DNA of 64,000 bases from Streptomyces sp. M41(2017) (GCF_002078175.1 NZ_MWFK01000001.1:1116001-1180000), one strand, 5' to 3'. Numbered from the stretch's first letter, positions 15,951 to 26,780 are shown. Numbers and translations are program-made. Notes: a model not told the origin generated them from the letters alone.

Positions 15951-17675
15951 GTGAGCGGCATGGACATCGAAGAGCGACAGCCGGTGCCCGCAGGGCCGGG
16001 ACCGGGGCAGCCCGTGGGTCCGCGATCCGGGGACGCCGCGGGTCCGGGATCCGTGGAGCCGGACGGGCCGGCGGAGACGGGGGGCCCGGGTGCGGGCCGC
16101 TCGCCGCTCGCCCGGCGCGTGCTGATCGGTGCGGCCGTCGGCTGTGTCGTGCTCGGCGGTGTGCTGGTGCTGCTGCCCGCCACGGGCCCGGGCGGCGCGC
16201 CGCCGCCCTCCCCCGGTCCGGTGGCGCGGGCGATGACCGCGGTGGGGGCCGGCGCGCCCGCCGCGCTGCCGGATCTGGCGGCGCTCATCGGTGACCGCGA
16301 GACGCATCTGCGGGCCCATCCGCGCGACGACCAGTCGTGGGCGGTGCTCGGGGCCGCCTACGCGGAGCAGGCCCGCCGGACGGCGACGGCCGCCTACTAC
16401 CCGAAGGCCGAGAAGGCGCTGCGCACCTCGCTGGACGTGCGGCCGAAGGACAACACGGCGGCGCTGGACGGGCTCGCCGGGCTCGCGGTGGCGCGCGGTG
16501 ACTTCCGGAGCGCGAAGCAGTGGGGGGAGGCGTCGGTGAAGCTGGCGCCGAAGCGGTGGACGGCGTATCCCGCGCTCGTCGAGGCCTACACCGGGCTCGG
16601 CGACCCCAAGGCGACGCGCAGGGCGCTCGACAGGCTGCTGGCGCTGCGGTCCGGTCCGGTGACGCAGGCCGTCGCGGCGCGGGCCTACTGGGACCGCGGC
16701 TGGCGGGAGGACGCGGGGGCGGCGATCGCGGACGCGACCGCCGGTGCGACGACGCCCTCCCAGCAGGCGGCCTTCCTCCAGCAGGGCGGACAGCTGGCGT
16801 GGGAGCGCGGTGACGTCCAGGAGTCGCTGGACCACTACCGGGCGGCGGTGAACACCGACCCCGACGAACACGGGGCGCTCGCCGGCCAGGGGCGCGCGCT
16901 GGCGGCGCTCGGGCGGACCTCGGAGGCGCTGCGCGCTTATCAGACGGCGCTCGCCAAGCGGCCCGCGCCGCGCTATGCGCTGGAGCTGGGCGAGCTGTAC
17001 GAGAAGCTCGGGCTTCCCGGGGCGGCGCGCGTGCAGTACGACCTGGTGCGGGAGCTGGTGCGGCGTGACGCGGCGGGCGGGGTGGACGACGAGCTGGTCC
17101 TCGGGTTCCTGGAGGCGGACCACGGTGATCCGCAGGAGGCGGTGCGGCGGCTGCGGGCCGAGTGGGACCGGCAGCCGGGGATCGCGGTCGCGGACGCGCT
17201 CGGCTGGGCGCTGCACCGGGCCGGGGACGACGCGCAGGCGCTGACCTTCGCCACCCGGACCATGGACAAGGAGCACGGCGGCGAGGTGCGCAGCGCGCTG
17301 TACGCGTACCACCGGGGGGAGATCGAGCGCGGTCTGGGGAAGGCGGGTCCGGCCCGCCGGCATCTCGCGGAGGCGCTGCGGATCAACCCGTCCTTCTCAC
17401 CGCTCCTGGTGCCCGCGGCGCAGCAGGCGCTGGCCGCGCTGGGCGAACCGCCGGCCGGGGGCCTGCCGGAGCCGTCGGACCACGAAGCGGATTCCGGGGA
17501 GTCCGGTGAGTCCGGTGAGTCCGGTGAGTCCGGTGAGAGTACGGGGGCGGCCGGTGCGCCGGGAACGGCGGCTCCGCAGCCCGCGCCGCGTCCGTCGTCG
17601 TCGGGTCCCGCCGTCGCGCCGGCCGCTCCGCGGTCACCCTCGGCTCCCGCGCCGGGCCCGTCGACCGCACGCTGA
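15951..17675 (+). CDS. Membrane-anchored TPR protein
   Basis: The protein has a Pro/Gly-rich cytoplasmic N-terminus, one membrane segment (about residues 58-78, VLIGAAVGCVVLGGVLVLL), and then TPR-like repeats from about residue 100 to 500 (for example DHYRAAVNTDPDEHGALAGQGRAL read in parts). It ends in a low-complexity tail with SGE repeats and a Pro/Ala-rich stretch. TPR repeats form protein-binding scaffolds; the partner is unknown. It is divergent from the GlcD-like gene by about 90 bases. The start is GTG at 15951 or ATG at 15960; neither has a clear ribosome-binding site. Confidence 0.85.
   Translation: MSGMDIEERQPVPAGPGPGQPVGPRSGDAAGPGSVEPDGPAETGGPGAGRSPLARRVLIGAAVGCVVLGGVLVLLPATGPGGAPPPSPGPVARAMTAVGAGAPAALPDLAALIGDRETHLRAHPRDDQSWAVLGAAYAEQARRTATAAYYPKAEKALRTSLDVRPKDNTAALDGLAGLAVARGDFRSAKQWGEASVKLAPKRWTAYPALVEAYTGLGDPKATRRALDRLLALRSGPVTQAVAARAYWDRGWREDAGAAIADATAGATTPSQQAAFLQQGGQLAWERGDVQESLDHYRAAVNTDPDEHGALAGQGRALAALGRTSEALRAYQTALAKRPAPRYALELGELYEKLGLPGAARVQYDLVRELVRRDAAGGVDDELVLGFLEADHGDPQEAVRRLRAEWDRQPGIAVADALGWALHRAGDDAQALTFATRTMDKEHGGEVRSALYAYHRGEIERGLGKAGPARRHLAEALRINPSFSPLLVPAAQQALAALGEPPAGGLPEPSDHEADSGESGESGESGESGESTGAAGAPGTAAPQPAPRPSSSGPAVAPAAPRSPSAPAPGPSTAR
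17499..17537. repeat. 9-bp tandem repeat encoding Ser-Gly-Glu
   Basis: GAGTCCGGT is repeated four times from 17499 to 17534, plus a partial copy. It lies in frame in the tail of the TPR gene and encodes repeated SGE. It could vary in copy number between strains. Confidence 0.85.
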
Positions 17676-17713
17676 CCACCCCGGTCGGCGGGGCGTGATC
17701 GGCGCCGGACACG

Positions 17714-17754
17714 CCTCGGGTCCGGTGGATGCCGCGCCTCCACCGGACCCGAGG
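17714..17754. terminator. 16-bp hairpin between TPR gene and hpd
   Basis: Bases 17714-17729 pair perfectly with 17739-17754 across a nine-base loop, in the spacer between the convergent TPR and hpd genes. Confidence 0.75.
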
Positions 17755-17803
17755 GGGTCGACGTGTCCGGGGGGCCACCCGCAGGCGGCCCGCCCTCGGC
17801 AGG

Positions 17804-19542
<1,739 letters not shown>

Positions 19543-19566
19543 ACCGAGCGACCGAGGTGACGTGGC

Positions 19567-20214
19567 GTGAACTTCTGGGAGTACCTGAGCAGCCGCCATG
19601 AGCAGCTGCTCACGGACGCCTACCAGCACGCCAGCGCGGTTTTCCAGTGCATGGTCGTGGCGACCCTCATCGGGGTGGTGATCGGTGTCCTCACCTATCG
19701 CAGCGACTGGGCGGGCAACCTCGCCACCACGACGACCTCGGCGATCCTGACCATCCCCTCGCTCGCCATGATCGGTCTGCTGATCCCGATCGTGGGCCTG
19801 GGCGTCCCGCCCACGGTCATCGCCCTGACGCTCTACGGACTGCTGCCGATCGTGCGCAACGCGATCGTCGGTCTGCGCGGCGTCGATCCCTCGCTGGTCG
19901 ACGCGGCCACCGGGATCGGCATGTCACGGGTGGCCCGGCTGGTGCGCGTGGAACTGCCGCTGGCCTGGCCGCCCATCCTCACCGGCATCCGGGTCTCCAC
20001 CCAGATGCTGATGGGCATCGCGGCGATCGCGGCCTACGCCTCCGGTCCCGGACTCGGCAACGAGATCTTCCGCGGCATCAGCTCGCTGGGCAGCAAGAAC
20101 GCTCTCAACCAGGTGCTCGCCGGCACGGTCGGGATCATCATCCTCGCGCTGCTGTTCGACGCCGCGTACGTCCTGATCGGCCGGCTGACCATCCCGAGGG
20201 GGATCCGTGCCTAA
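19567..20214 (+). CDS. Osmoprotectant ABC transporter permease (OpuCB-like)
   Basis: This 215-residue inner-membrane subunit has about six hydrophobic segments and a typical BPD transport motif, GIGMSRVARLVRVELPLAWPPI. It resembles the OpuCB/ProW permeases for glycine betaine, carnitine or choline. It is the first gene of a four-gene operon (permease, ATPase, permease, binding protein), and its stop overlaps the ATPase start by eight bases. The GTG start at 19567 follows GAGGTGAC. Confidence 0.9.
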   Translation: MNFWEYLSSRHEQLLTDAYQHASAVFQCMVVATLIGVVIGVLTYRSDWAGNLATTTTSAILTIPSLAMIGLLIPIVGLGVPPTVIALTLYGLLPIVRNAIVGLRGVDPSLVDAATGIGMSRVARLVRVELPLAWPPILTGIRVSTQMLMGIAAIAAYASGPGLGNEIFRGISSLGSKNALNQVLAGTVGIIILALLFDAAYVLIGRLTIPRGIRA

Positions 20215-21505
20215 GACCGCCGACACCACCGGGCGCACCGAGCGGCCCGACACCGCCGATGCCGCCACCGCCTCGTCGACCACGGGCGCCACGATCGAGC
20301 TGGAGAACCTCACCAAGCGCTACCCCGGCAGCCGCGACGCGGCCGTGGACAGCGTCAACATGGAGATCAAGGCGGGCGAACTCGTCGTGTTCGTCGGCCC
20401 GTCCGGCTGCGGCAAGTCGACCACCCTGAAGATGATCAACCGGCTGATCGAGCCGAGCAGCGGCCGGATCCGGATCGGCGGCGAGGACGTCACCGACATG
20501 GACCCGGTGAAGCTGCGCCGCAAGGTCGGGTACGCGATCCAGTCGTCCGGACTGTTCCCGCACATGACGGTCGCCCAGAACATCGCGCTCGTCCCGAAGA
20601 TGGTCGGCTGGCCGAAGGCGCGGATCAAGGCGCGGGTCGAGGAGATGCTGGACCTGGTGGGCCTGGACCCCTCCGAGTTCCAGGGCCGCTATCCGCGCCA
20701 GCTCTCCGGAGGCCAGCAGCAGCGCGTCGGGGTGGCGCGGGCGCTCGCCGCGGACCCGCCGGTGCTCCTCATGGACGAGCCGTTCGGCGCGGTGGACCCG
20801 ATCACCCGCGACCACCTCCAGGACGAGCTGATCCGGCTCCAGCACGAGCTGCACAAGACGATCGTCTTCGTGACGCACGACTTCGACGAGGCCATCAAGC
20901 TCGGCGACCGGATCGCGGTCCTGCGCGAGCACTCGCACATCGCGCAGTTCGACACCCCGGAGGCGATCCTCACCAACCCGGCCGACGACTTCGTCTCGGG
21001 TTTCGTGGGCGCGGGCGCCGCCCTGAAGCGGCTGAACCTGAGCCGCGTCCGGGACGTCGAGATCACCGACTACCCGACGGTCACCGTCGACGACCCGCTC
21101 CAGGACATCTTCGGCAAGCTCCGCTCCAGCGGCACGAACGAGATCCTGCTGCTCGACAAGCGGGGCCGCCCCTACAAGTGGCTGCGGCGCGGGGACCTGA
21201 TGCGCGCCAAGGGGTCGCTGGCGCGGGCGGGCACCCTGGTGCACGACACGGTGACCCGGGACGCCACCCTGCGGGACGCCCTGGAGGCGGTCCTCACGGA
21301 CAACTCGGGCCGGGTGCCGGTCACCGGGCGGCGCGGCGAGTACACCGGGGTGGTCGACATGGAGACGCTGATGAACTCCGTGCACGAACTCCTGGAGGCC
21401 GACCGGCTGGAGGCCATGGAGCACCAGCACGAGCTGGAGGAGGCACGCGCCCAGCAGACCCAGTTCGAGCAGGAGGGCGTCGACGGCGGGGAGGCGAAGG
21501 CGTGA
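20207..21505 (+). CDS. Osmoprotectant ABC transporter ATPase with CBS domains (OpuCA-like)
   Basis: It is the ATP-hydrolysing subunit. The Walker A is [10 protein letters not shown], the Q-loop region YAIQSSGLF, the signature [15 protein letters not shown] and the Walker [12 protein letters not shown]. After residue ~270 there is a CBS-pair region ([29 protein letters not shown]), as in OpuCA, where CBS domains sense ionic strength. A charged Glu/Gln-rich tail ends the protein. The length of 432 residues fits this group. It overlaps both flanking genes, so translation is coupled. Confidence 0.93.
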   Translation: MPKTADTTGRTERPDTADAATASSTTGATIELENLTKRYPGSRDAAVDSVNMEIKAGELVVFVGPSGCGKSTTLKMINRLIEPSSGRIRIGGEDVTDMDPVKLRRKVGYAIQSSGLFPHMTVAQNIALVPKMVGWPKARIKARVEEMLDLVGLDPSEFQGRYPRQLSGGQQQRVGVARALAADPPVLLMDEPFGAVDPITRDHLQDELIRLQHELHKTIVFVTHDFDEAIKLGDRIAVLREHSHIAQFDTPEAILTNPADDFVSGFVGAGAALKRLNLSRVRDVEITDYPTVTVDDPLQDIFGKLRSSGTNEILLLDKRGRPYKWLRRGDLMRAKGSLARAGTLVHDTVTRDATLRDALEAVLTDNSGRVPVTGRRGEYTGVVDMETLMNSVHELLEADRLEAMEHQHELEEARAQQTQFEQEGVDGGEAKA

Positions 21506-22368
21506 ACACTCCCCCGACGGAACACCGCCCCGAGGGCGAGCACGAGGTGAAGGGGCTCGCCTTCCGCGACGACAGCGACGGCGACGGCGAGGGCGAGCGG
21601 GAGGCACCGCCGTCGGCCGAACCGCCCAGGCGGCGGATCGGCTGGCAGAAGCTCACCTTCCTGCCGGCCCTGCTGATCGCCCTGCTGCTCGGCACCTGGC
21701 TCTGGTTCCAGCAGGCGGACCTCGACCCGATCTCCAAGAACGCGCTGTCGAACGGCCAGGTGTCCAAGGCCCTGTGGCAGCAGATCCAGCTGACGGCGAT
21801 CTCCACGTTCTTCGTGCTGATCATCGCGATCCCGCTGGGGATCCTTCTCACCCGCAAGGCGTTCCGGAAGGCCACTCCGATCGCGATGACGATCGCCAAC
21901 ATGGGACAGGCGACCCCGGCGATCGGTCTGCTGGCGCTCCTGGTGATCTGGCTCGGCACCGGCCAGAAGTCGGCCCTGATCGGCATCACGATCTACGCGA
22001 TCCTGCCGGTCCTGTCCAACACGATCGCCGGCCTGAACGCGAACGACCCGACCCTGCTGGAGGCGTCCCGCGGCATCGGCATGTCTCCGCTGGGCGTCCT
22101 CACCCGGGTCGAACTCCCGCTGGCGGTCCCGCTGATCCTCGCCGGCGTCCGTACGGCACTCGTCCTGAACGTGGGCACCGCGACCCTCGCCACCTTCGGC
22201 GGAGGTGGCGGGCTCGGCGTCCTGATCACCACCGGCATCACCACCCAGCGCATGCCCGTCCTGGTCCTCGGCGCCGTCCTCACGGTCGCTCTCGCCCTGC
22301 TGGTCGACTGGCTGGCGTCGCTCGCGGAGCTGCTGCTGCGGCCGCGCGGCCTGGAGGTGGAGAAGTGA
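21502..22368 (+). CDS. Osmoprotectant ABC transporter permease (OpuCD-like)
   Basis: This 288-residue permease has a charged, Glu/Asp-rich N-terminal tail of about 45 residues, one leading membrane segment and then the conserved permease core, including SRGIGMSPLGVLTRVELPLAVPLI. It pairs with the first permease of the operon. The GTG start at 21502 overlaps the ATPase stop (GTGA) and follows GGGGAGG. The longer open frame upstream runs out of frame inside the ATPase gene and is not coding. Confidence 0.9.
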   Translation: MNTPPTEHRPEGEHEVKGLAFRDDSDGDGEGEREAPPSAEPPRRRIGWQKLTFLPALLIALLLGTWLWFQQADLDPISKNALSNGQVSKALWQQIQLTAISTFFVLIIAIPLGILLTRKAFRKATPIAMTIANMGQATPAIGLLALLVIWLGTGQKSALIGITIYAILPVLSNTIAGLNANDPTLLEASRGIGMSPLGVLTRVELPLAVPLILAGVRTALVLNVGTATLATFGGGGGLGVLITTGITTQRMPVLVLGAVLTVALALLVDWLASLAELLLRPRGLEVEK

Positions 22369-23345
22369 CCGCGCCCACGAGAAGGACCCGTACCCTCGCG
22401 CTGTTCGCGGGACTGCTGGTGCTGGCGTCCGGGTGCGGGCTGACCAGCGGCTCCCCGATGACCGACGACGTCGAGCCCGGCACCGTGGGGAAGGGACAGC
22501 CCCTCAAGGGCGCCACGCTCACGGTGGCGTCCAAGGAGTTCACGGAACAGCTGGTCCTCGGCGCGATCATGGGCATCGCGTTCCAGGCGGCCGGCGCGAA
22601 GGTCATCGACCGCACCGGTATCCAGGGGTCGATCGGCACGCGTGAGGCGATCAAGAACGGGGACGCGGACGCGACGTACGAGTACACGGGCACCGCGTGG
22701 ATCACCTACCTCGGCAACAGCAAGCCGATCCCGGACCCGCAGAAGCAGTGGCAGGCCGTGCACGACGCCGACACGAAGAACGGCGTGGTCTGGCTGCCGC
22801 CGTCCGTCCTCAACAACACCTACGCGCTCGCCATGAACCAGGCCAACTTCAAGAAGTACGGGACGAAGACGCTCTCCGACGTGGCCGCGCTGTCGAAGTC
22901 GGACCCGGGCGCCGTCACCCTCTGCGTGGAGAGCGAGTTCGCCAACCGGGCCGACGGACTGCCGGGCATGGAGAAGGCGTACGGCATGTCGATCCCGGCG
23001 AAGAACATCACGCAGATGGACACCGGGATCATCTACACCCAGGTGAAGAAGGGCAGTTGCACGTACGGGGAGGTGTTCACCACCGACGGGCGCATCAAGT
23101 CGATGAATCTGGAGGTGATGCAGGACAACAAGAAGTTCTTCCCCAACTACAACGCCGCGCCCGTGGTCAACGCCAAGGCCTTCAAGAAGTATCCGCAGAT
23201 CGCCCAGGTCATCGAGCCGGTGACGAAGGCGCTGAACAACTCGGTGGCGCAGGACCTGAACGCCAAGGTCGACGTGGAGGGCCAGGATCCGCACGAGGTG
23301 GCCCTCGACTGGATGACGTCGGAGGGGTTCGTCAAGCAGAAGTGA
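22365..23345 (+). CDS. Osmoprotectant-binding lipoprotein (OpuCC-like)
   Basis: The 326-residue protein has a lipoprotein signal peptide with lipobox LASGC at about residue 21-25, then a periplasmic-binding-protein fold of the OpuAC/OpuCC type: ASKEFTEQLVLG, TREAIKNGDADATYEYTGTAW (read in parts) and a C-terminal DVEGQDPHEVALDWM. It would capture betaine-like solutes outside the membrane for the three upstream subunits. GTG 22365 overlaps the permease stop by four bases. Confidence 0.93.
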   Translation: MTAPTRRTRTLALFAGLLVLASGCGLTSGSPMTDDVEPGTVGKGQPLKGATLTVASKEFTEQLVLGAIMGIAFQAAGAKVIDRTGIQGSIGTREAIKNGDADATYEYTGTAWITYLGNSKPIPDPQKQWQAVHDADTKNGVVWLPPSVLNNTYALAMNQANFKKYGTKTLSDVAALSKSDPGAVTLCVESEFANRADGLPGMEKAYGMSIPAKNITQMDTGIIYTQVKKGSCTYGEVFTTDGRIKSMNLEVMQDNKKFFPNYNAAPVVNAKAFKKYPQIAQVIEPVTKALNNSVAQDLNAKVDVEGQDPHEVALDWMTSEGFVKQK

Positions 23346-23420
23346 ACGGGAACCGCGAACTCGGCCGATCCGCACGGCGGTTGACCGGTCGGGGCGTTCC
23401 TCGGCCATCCCGGGACGTAG

Positions 23421-23470
23421 TTGCAAAGAAACCGTTGCAAGCAAGTCTTTGCAACGCTATCTTTGTAAGC
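23421..23470 (+). promoter_or_regulatory. Four TTGCAA boxes at 14-bp period; leaderless promoter
   Basis: TTGCAA occurs at 23421, 23435 and 23449, and TTGTAA at 23463: each start is exactly 14 bases after the last. The box at 23435-23440 doubles as a -35 element, followed by a 17-base spacer and a -10 TATCTT (23458-23463). The ATG comes seven bases later, so the mRNA is probably leaderless. TTGCAAAGA (23421-23429) and TCTTTGCAA (23446-23454) also form a perfect inverted repeat. Occupancy of these boxes would block the promoter, which fits autorepression by the encoded ArsR-like protein. Confidence 0.75.
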
Positions 23471-24109
23471 ATGACGGAGCAGCAGCCACCGCACCCCCCG
23501 AACGCCCCTCTCCCGCCGGAGCCGCCCCTGCCGCCGGCACCGCCGCAGCACCGGCGGCTCGACGCCCGCTCCCTGCGCGGCCTCGCCCACCCGCTGCGCA
23601 TGGAACTGCTGAGCAGCCTGCGGCGCCGGGGCCCGGCCACCGCGTCGATGCTCGCCGAGCGGCTGAACGAGTCCAGCGGGGCGACCAGTTACCACCTGCG
23701 TCAGCTCGCCGCGCACGGCTTCGTCGAGGACGCGCCGGACCGGGGCAAGGGGCGCGAGCGCTGGTGGCAGGCGGCCGACCAGGGGCTCGGTTTCGACGAG
23801 GAACTGCTCAAGGACCCGGACCCGGCGGTGCGCGGGGCGGCGGACATGTTCCTGCACGAGGTCGCCACCAGCCACGCCCGCGAGCTGTCGACGTGGCTCG
23901 GCACGCGGGACGACTGGTCCGACGACTGGACCCGCGCCACCGACATGAGCGACTTCACGATCCGGCTGACCCCGGCCCAGTCCCGCGAACTGATCGAAAA
24001 AATGCACGCCCTGCTGGAGAGCTACGCCGCCCTCGAACGCCCCGAGACCGACACCGAGTCGGCCCAACTGCGCTTCCACACCCACGTGTTCCCGCAGGCG
24101 TCCGACTGA
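23471..24109 (+). CDS. ArsR-type winged-helix transcriptional regulator
   Basis: The 212-residue protein has a Pro-rich N-terminus followed by an ArsR-type winged helix: LRGLAHPLRMELLSSL, then ASMLAERLNESSGATSYHLRQLAAHGFVED (read in parts). No metal-binding CxC motif is visible, so it is not a classical metal sensor. The C-terminal 110 residues are helical and resemble a group of ArsR proteins linked to exporter genes, but no exporter adjoins it here. The ATG at 23471 sits directly behind a -10 box. It is likely autoregulated through the 14-bp-spaced boxes. Confidence 0.87.
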   Translation: MTEQQPPHPPNAPLPPEPPLPPAPPQHRRLDARSLRGLAHPLRMELLSSLRRRGPATASMLAERLNESSGATSYHLRQLAAHGFVEDAPDRGKGRERWWQAADQGLGFDEELLKDPDPAVRGAADMFLHEVATSHARELSTWLGTRDDWSDDWTRATDMSDFTIRLTPAQSRELIEKMHALLESYAALERPETDTESAQLRFHTHVFPQASD

Positions 24110-24215
24110 TCCGGCGGGCCGCGTCCGCACCCGCTCACCCGAGGAACCCCGATCCCTCCACCCCACCCCGCCACTCGACCCCGACGCCCGACCCCATCGA
24201 AGAGAGGTCACACCG

Positions 24216-24401
24216 ATGCACCCGGACACCGGACTCCAGCTGCACCACCTGCGCGCCGCCGAACTGCGGGCCGAGGCGGACGCCTACCGGCTCACGGCCG
24301 AGGCCCGACCCCACCGGCTGCGCGCCCGCGTCGGATGGACCCTCGTGGAGGTCGGCCTCCGCCTGGCCTCCGCGCCGAGGACGGCCGCCGCGGCCTTCTG
24401 A
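24216..24401 (+). CDS. Small conserved hypothetical protein, 61 residues
   Basis: The peptide is Arg- and Ala-rich and helical (LQLHHLRAAELRAEADAYRL; VGWTLVEVGLRLA). I know no function. AGAGAGG ten bases before the ATG is a good ribosome-binding site, and codon use follows the neighbours. It lies 106 bases after the ArsR-type gene on the same strand and may be cotranscribed with it. Similar small proteins occur near ArsR genes in Streptomyces, as far as I recall. Confidence 0.65.
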   Translation: MHPDTGLQLHHLRAAELRAEADAYRLTAEARPHRLRARVGWTLVEVGLRLASAPRTAAAAF

Positions 24402-24423
24402 GAGCGGGCCGCGGGCGGATCCG

Positions 24424-25212
24424 TCAGCAGCTCGGGACCGAGCCCTTGCCCTTCTCCAGGGAGACCAGCGACTCGACCGCGCCCTGCAGGCTCGTCACCG
24501 GGACCAGCCGCAGCCCCTTCGGCAGCTCAGACTTCGCGTCCGAGCACTCCGCCTTCGGCACGAGGAACACGGTCGCCCCGTCGCGGCGGGCCGCCTGCGT
24601 CTTGAGGGCGACCCCGCCGACCGCGCCGACCTTGCCGTCGGCGTCGATCGTCCCCGTACCCGCGACGACCCGGCCGCCCGTGAGGTCGCCGCCGCTGCCG
24701 TCGCCGTCCAGCTTGTCGACGATGCCGAGCGAGAAGAGCAGCCCGGCACTCGGTCCGCCGACGTCGGCGAGCTTCAGCGTGACCTTGACGTCGCCCTTCT
24801 CGTGCAGATAGCCGAGCGCCGCCTCGGTGGCGGTGTCCTGGGACTTCTTCATCTCGTTCGCGTTGTGCTGCTCGATCTCCTTGACGCTGCCGCCGCTCGG
24901 ATAGACCGAGTCGCGGGGCATCACGGCCTTGTCGGTGGCGAACCAGCCGCTGAGCACGTCCCCGAGGGAGATCTTCGCGTCGGGCCCGGTGGCCTCGATC
25001 GTCGTCATCCGGAGCTGGCCGCGGGTGTCGCGGGTGGGCGCCCCCGTGATCGTGATCACCGGGTCGCCCTTGTTCTCGCCGAGGACGTTCGCCGTCAGGC
25101 CGGGCTGCGCCAGGGAGAAGGGCAGCGGCGCGAACACCGCCGTGGCGAGGAGGGCCACGACGGGGAGGGCGCAGACGGCGACGGCCTTGGGGCGCGTGAG
25201 GCGAGAGAGCAC
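24424..25212 (-). CDS. Membrane-anchored Lon-like serine protease (YlbL-related)
   Basis: The 262-residue protein has an N-terminal membrane anchor (about residues 10-33) and a C-terminal Lon-type proteolytic domain. The catalytic Ser is in GGPSAGLLFSLGI and the Lys in GGVALKTQAA, the Ser-Lys dyad of peptidase family S16. YlbL proteins usually carry a PDZ domain between anchor and protease; here the middle region is too short for one that I can recognise. It probably degrades membrane or extracytoplasmic proteins. The GTG start follows TAGATT by six bases, again suggesting a leaderless mRNA. Confidence 0.87.
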   Translation of the reverse strand: MLSRLTRPKAVAVCALPVVALLATAVFAPLPFSLAQPGLTANVLGENKGDPVITITGAPTRDTRGQLRMTTIEATGPDAKISLGDVLSGWFATDKAVMPRDSVYPSGGSVKEIEQHNANEMKKSQDTATEAALGYLHEKGDVKVTLKLADVGGPSAGLLFSLGIVDKLDGDGSGGDLTGGRVVAGTGTIDADGKVGAVGGVALKTQAARRDGATVFLVPKAECSDAKSELPKGLRLVPVTSLQGAVESLVSLEKGKGSVPSC

Positions 25213-25333
25213 GGGTTCAATCTAACGTCCCCTGCCGCCGGGCCCTCCGGACAGGTCCCACGGGGCGAGGCCGGGCAAGGGCCGCCCCGGGTCGGAGGGG
25301 CGGTACGGGCCGCCACGCGCCCGCGTTCGGGAA

Positions 25334-25353
25334 CCGTGTCCGTAGGGACACGG
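25334..25353. terminator. Hairpin downstream of the IclR gene
   Basis: CCGTGTCC (25334-25341) pairs with GGACACGG (25346-25353) around a four-base loop, about 120 bases after the IclR stop. It is a plausible weak terminator. Confidence 0.45.
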
Positions 25354-25472
25354 CCAGGGCGCGGGGCGACGGTTCCCGCAGCACCCCGGGCGGTGGGGCC
25401 TCCGTCGACGCAAGGCGCTTCAGTCGAGGCGCCGGCGCGTCACGGAGGGCGTCGGCGCCACCCGCTGCCGGG

Positions 25473-26114
25473 TCAGCGCAGGGCGTCCGCGACCTCGCGG
25501 GCCGCGTCCATCACGCGCGGCCCGACCCGCTCCGGCACCGCGTCCGCGAGCATGACCACCCCGACACTGCCCTCGACCCCCGTCACCCCGATGAGCGGCG
25601 CCGCGGCCCCGCTGGCGCCCGCCTCCAACTCCCCGTGGGTGAGCGTGTACCCGGGATCCCCCACCGGCGCCTGCCGGGCGGCGAGGATCGCGCGGCCCGC
25701 GGCACCCCGGTCCAGCGGATGCCGGAACCCGGCCCGGTAGGCCACGTGGTAGTCGGTCCACGTGGGTTCGACGACAGCCACGGCGAGCGCCTCCGTCCCG
25801 TCGACGAGCGTCAGATGGGCCGTCGCACCTATGTCCTCGGCCAGGGCGCGCAGCGCGGGCAGCGCGGCCTCCCGCACCAGAGGGTGCACCTGGCTGCCGA
25901 GGCGCAGGACCCCAAGACCGACCCGGGCGCGACCGCCGAGGTCCCGCCGTACGAGCGCGTGCTGCTCCAGCGTGGCGAGCAACCGGTACACCACGGTCCG
26001 GTTGACGCCCAGTTTGTTCGAAAGCTCGGTGACGGTCAGCCCGTGGTCCGTGTCGGCGAGCAGCTTGAGGACGCGCAGTCCCCGGTCGAGCGTCTGAGAG
26101 GTCTCCGCGGTCAC
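25473..26114 (-). CDS. IclR family transcriptional regulator
   Basis: The protein of about 213 residues has an IclR winged helix at the N-terminus (TLDRGLRVLKLLADTDHGLTVTELSNKLGVNRTVVYRLL, read in parts) and a C-terminal GAF-like effector domain with AHLTLVDGTEALAVAVVEP and RAGFRHPLDRGAAGRAILA. IclR proteins control catabolic genes. The length is slightly short for the family (about 240-260). GTG 26114 has AAGGAG eight bases before it; a GTG three codons earlier is also in frame. No obvious target is adjacent, since the divergent 650 bases hold no gene. Confidence 0.87.
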   Translation of the reverse strand: MTAETSQTLDRGLRVLKLLADTDHGLTVTELSNKLGVNRTVVYRLLATLEQHALVRRDLGGRARVGLGVLRLGSQVHPLVREAALPALRALAEDIGATAHLTLVDGTEALAVAVVEPTWTDYHVAYRAGFRHPLDRGAAGRAILAARQAPVGDPGYTLTHGELEAGASGAAAPLIGVTGVEGSVGVVMLADAVPERVGPRVMDAAREVADALR

Positions 26115-26123
26115 GACGCCCAC

Positions 26124-26780
26124 TCCTTAGTGGTGAGGTCGACGGCCCTCGCTCGGCGGATGCGTCACCGAGTCCCGTCGGCGACGCGCTCGAGAGGCCG
26201 CCGGTCGGCTGGCGACCCGGGCTCTTCCCGGGCGGAGTCGCTTCACGGCTGCGCTCCGCGGCGGCGCTGCCACGGGGCGTGTGCGTAGCGGGACAGTAGC
26301 GAGCCGGTCCGCTCAGCGGAAGTCTCCGTCCAGAATCCGGGCATCGGCTCGTACGGACTGATTCCGTTTGTCCCGGAACGTGGAGCGCGCGGAACTCCGC
26401 GTACACCGCGCGTGCACGCAGCGCACCGGCGAAGGCGCACGCCGGTCCGAGGAGTTGCGCGCCCCTGAAAGGGAAGCCGCCGCGCAGGGGGGCGGGTTCC
26501 GGATGACCGCCGCGCCGAGGTAACCGGTTCTCCATGTGCGTCCGCGGTCCGGGGGTCCGGCGCCGGGGCCGACGATCGACCGGCCCGGGAGCACACGCCG
26601 ACGGCACCGCTCACGGGCCGCGACGGACACGGGTGTCAGGTGGTGTCAGACGCCGCCGCAGGTGCCCACGGACACGGATGTCGCGTGTCCGGCGGCACGG
26701 GGGTCCGGTGTTCGGCGGCGCGGATGTCCGGTGTTCGGCGGCGCGGATGTCGGGTCTCCGGCGATCTCCGCGACCGCGGA
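26124..26780. other. 657-base gene-free region with short repeats
   Basis: I see no credible gene here. The open frames differ in composition from neighbours and have no family similarity. The region contains the IclR promoter and, at 26704-26749, two 23-base tandem copies. Degenerate GGTGTC/GTCCGG repeats between about 26625 and 26760 suggest replication slippage or a decayed sequence. Confidence 0.55.
26704..26760. repeat. 23-bp tandem repeat, two full copies
   Basis: TCCGGTGTTCGGCGGCGCGG-ATG starts at 26704 and is repeated identically at 26727, followed by a degenerate third start at 26750. The repeat lies just after the helicase stop codon, in the non-coding region. Confidence 0.8.

Noticed and set aside
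23471..24109. Classical metal-sensing ArsR assignment.
   Set aside because: The usual ELCVCDL-type Cys motif and other metal ligands are missing in the winged helix.
26704..26760. Tandem 23-bp repeats as a possible CRISPR array.
   Set aside because: The copies are directly adjacent with no spacers, and no cas genes are nearby. They are simple tandem duplications.
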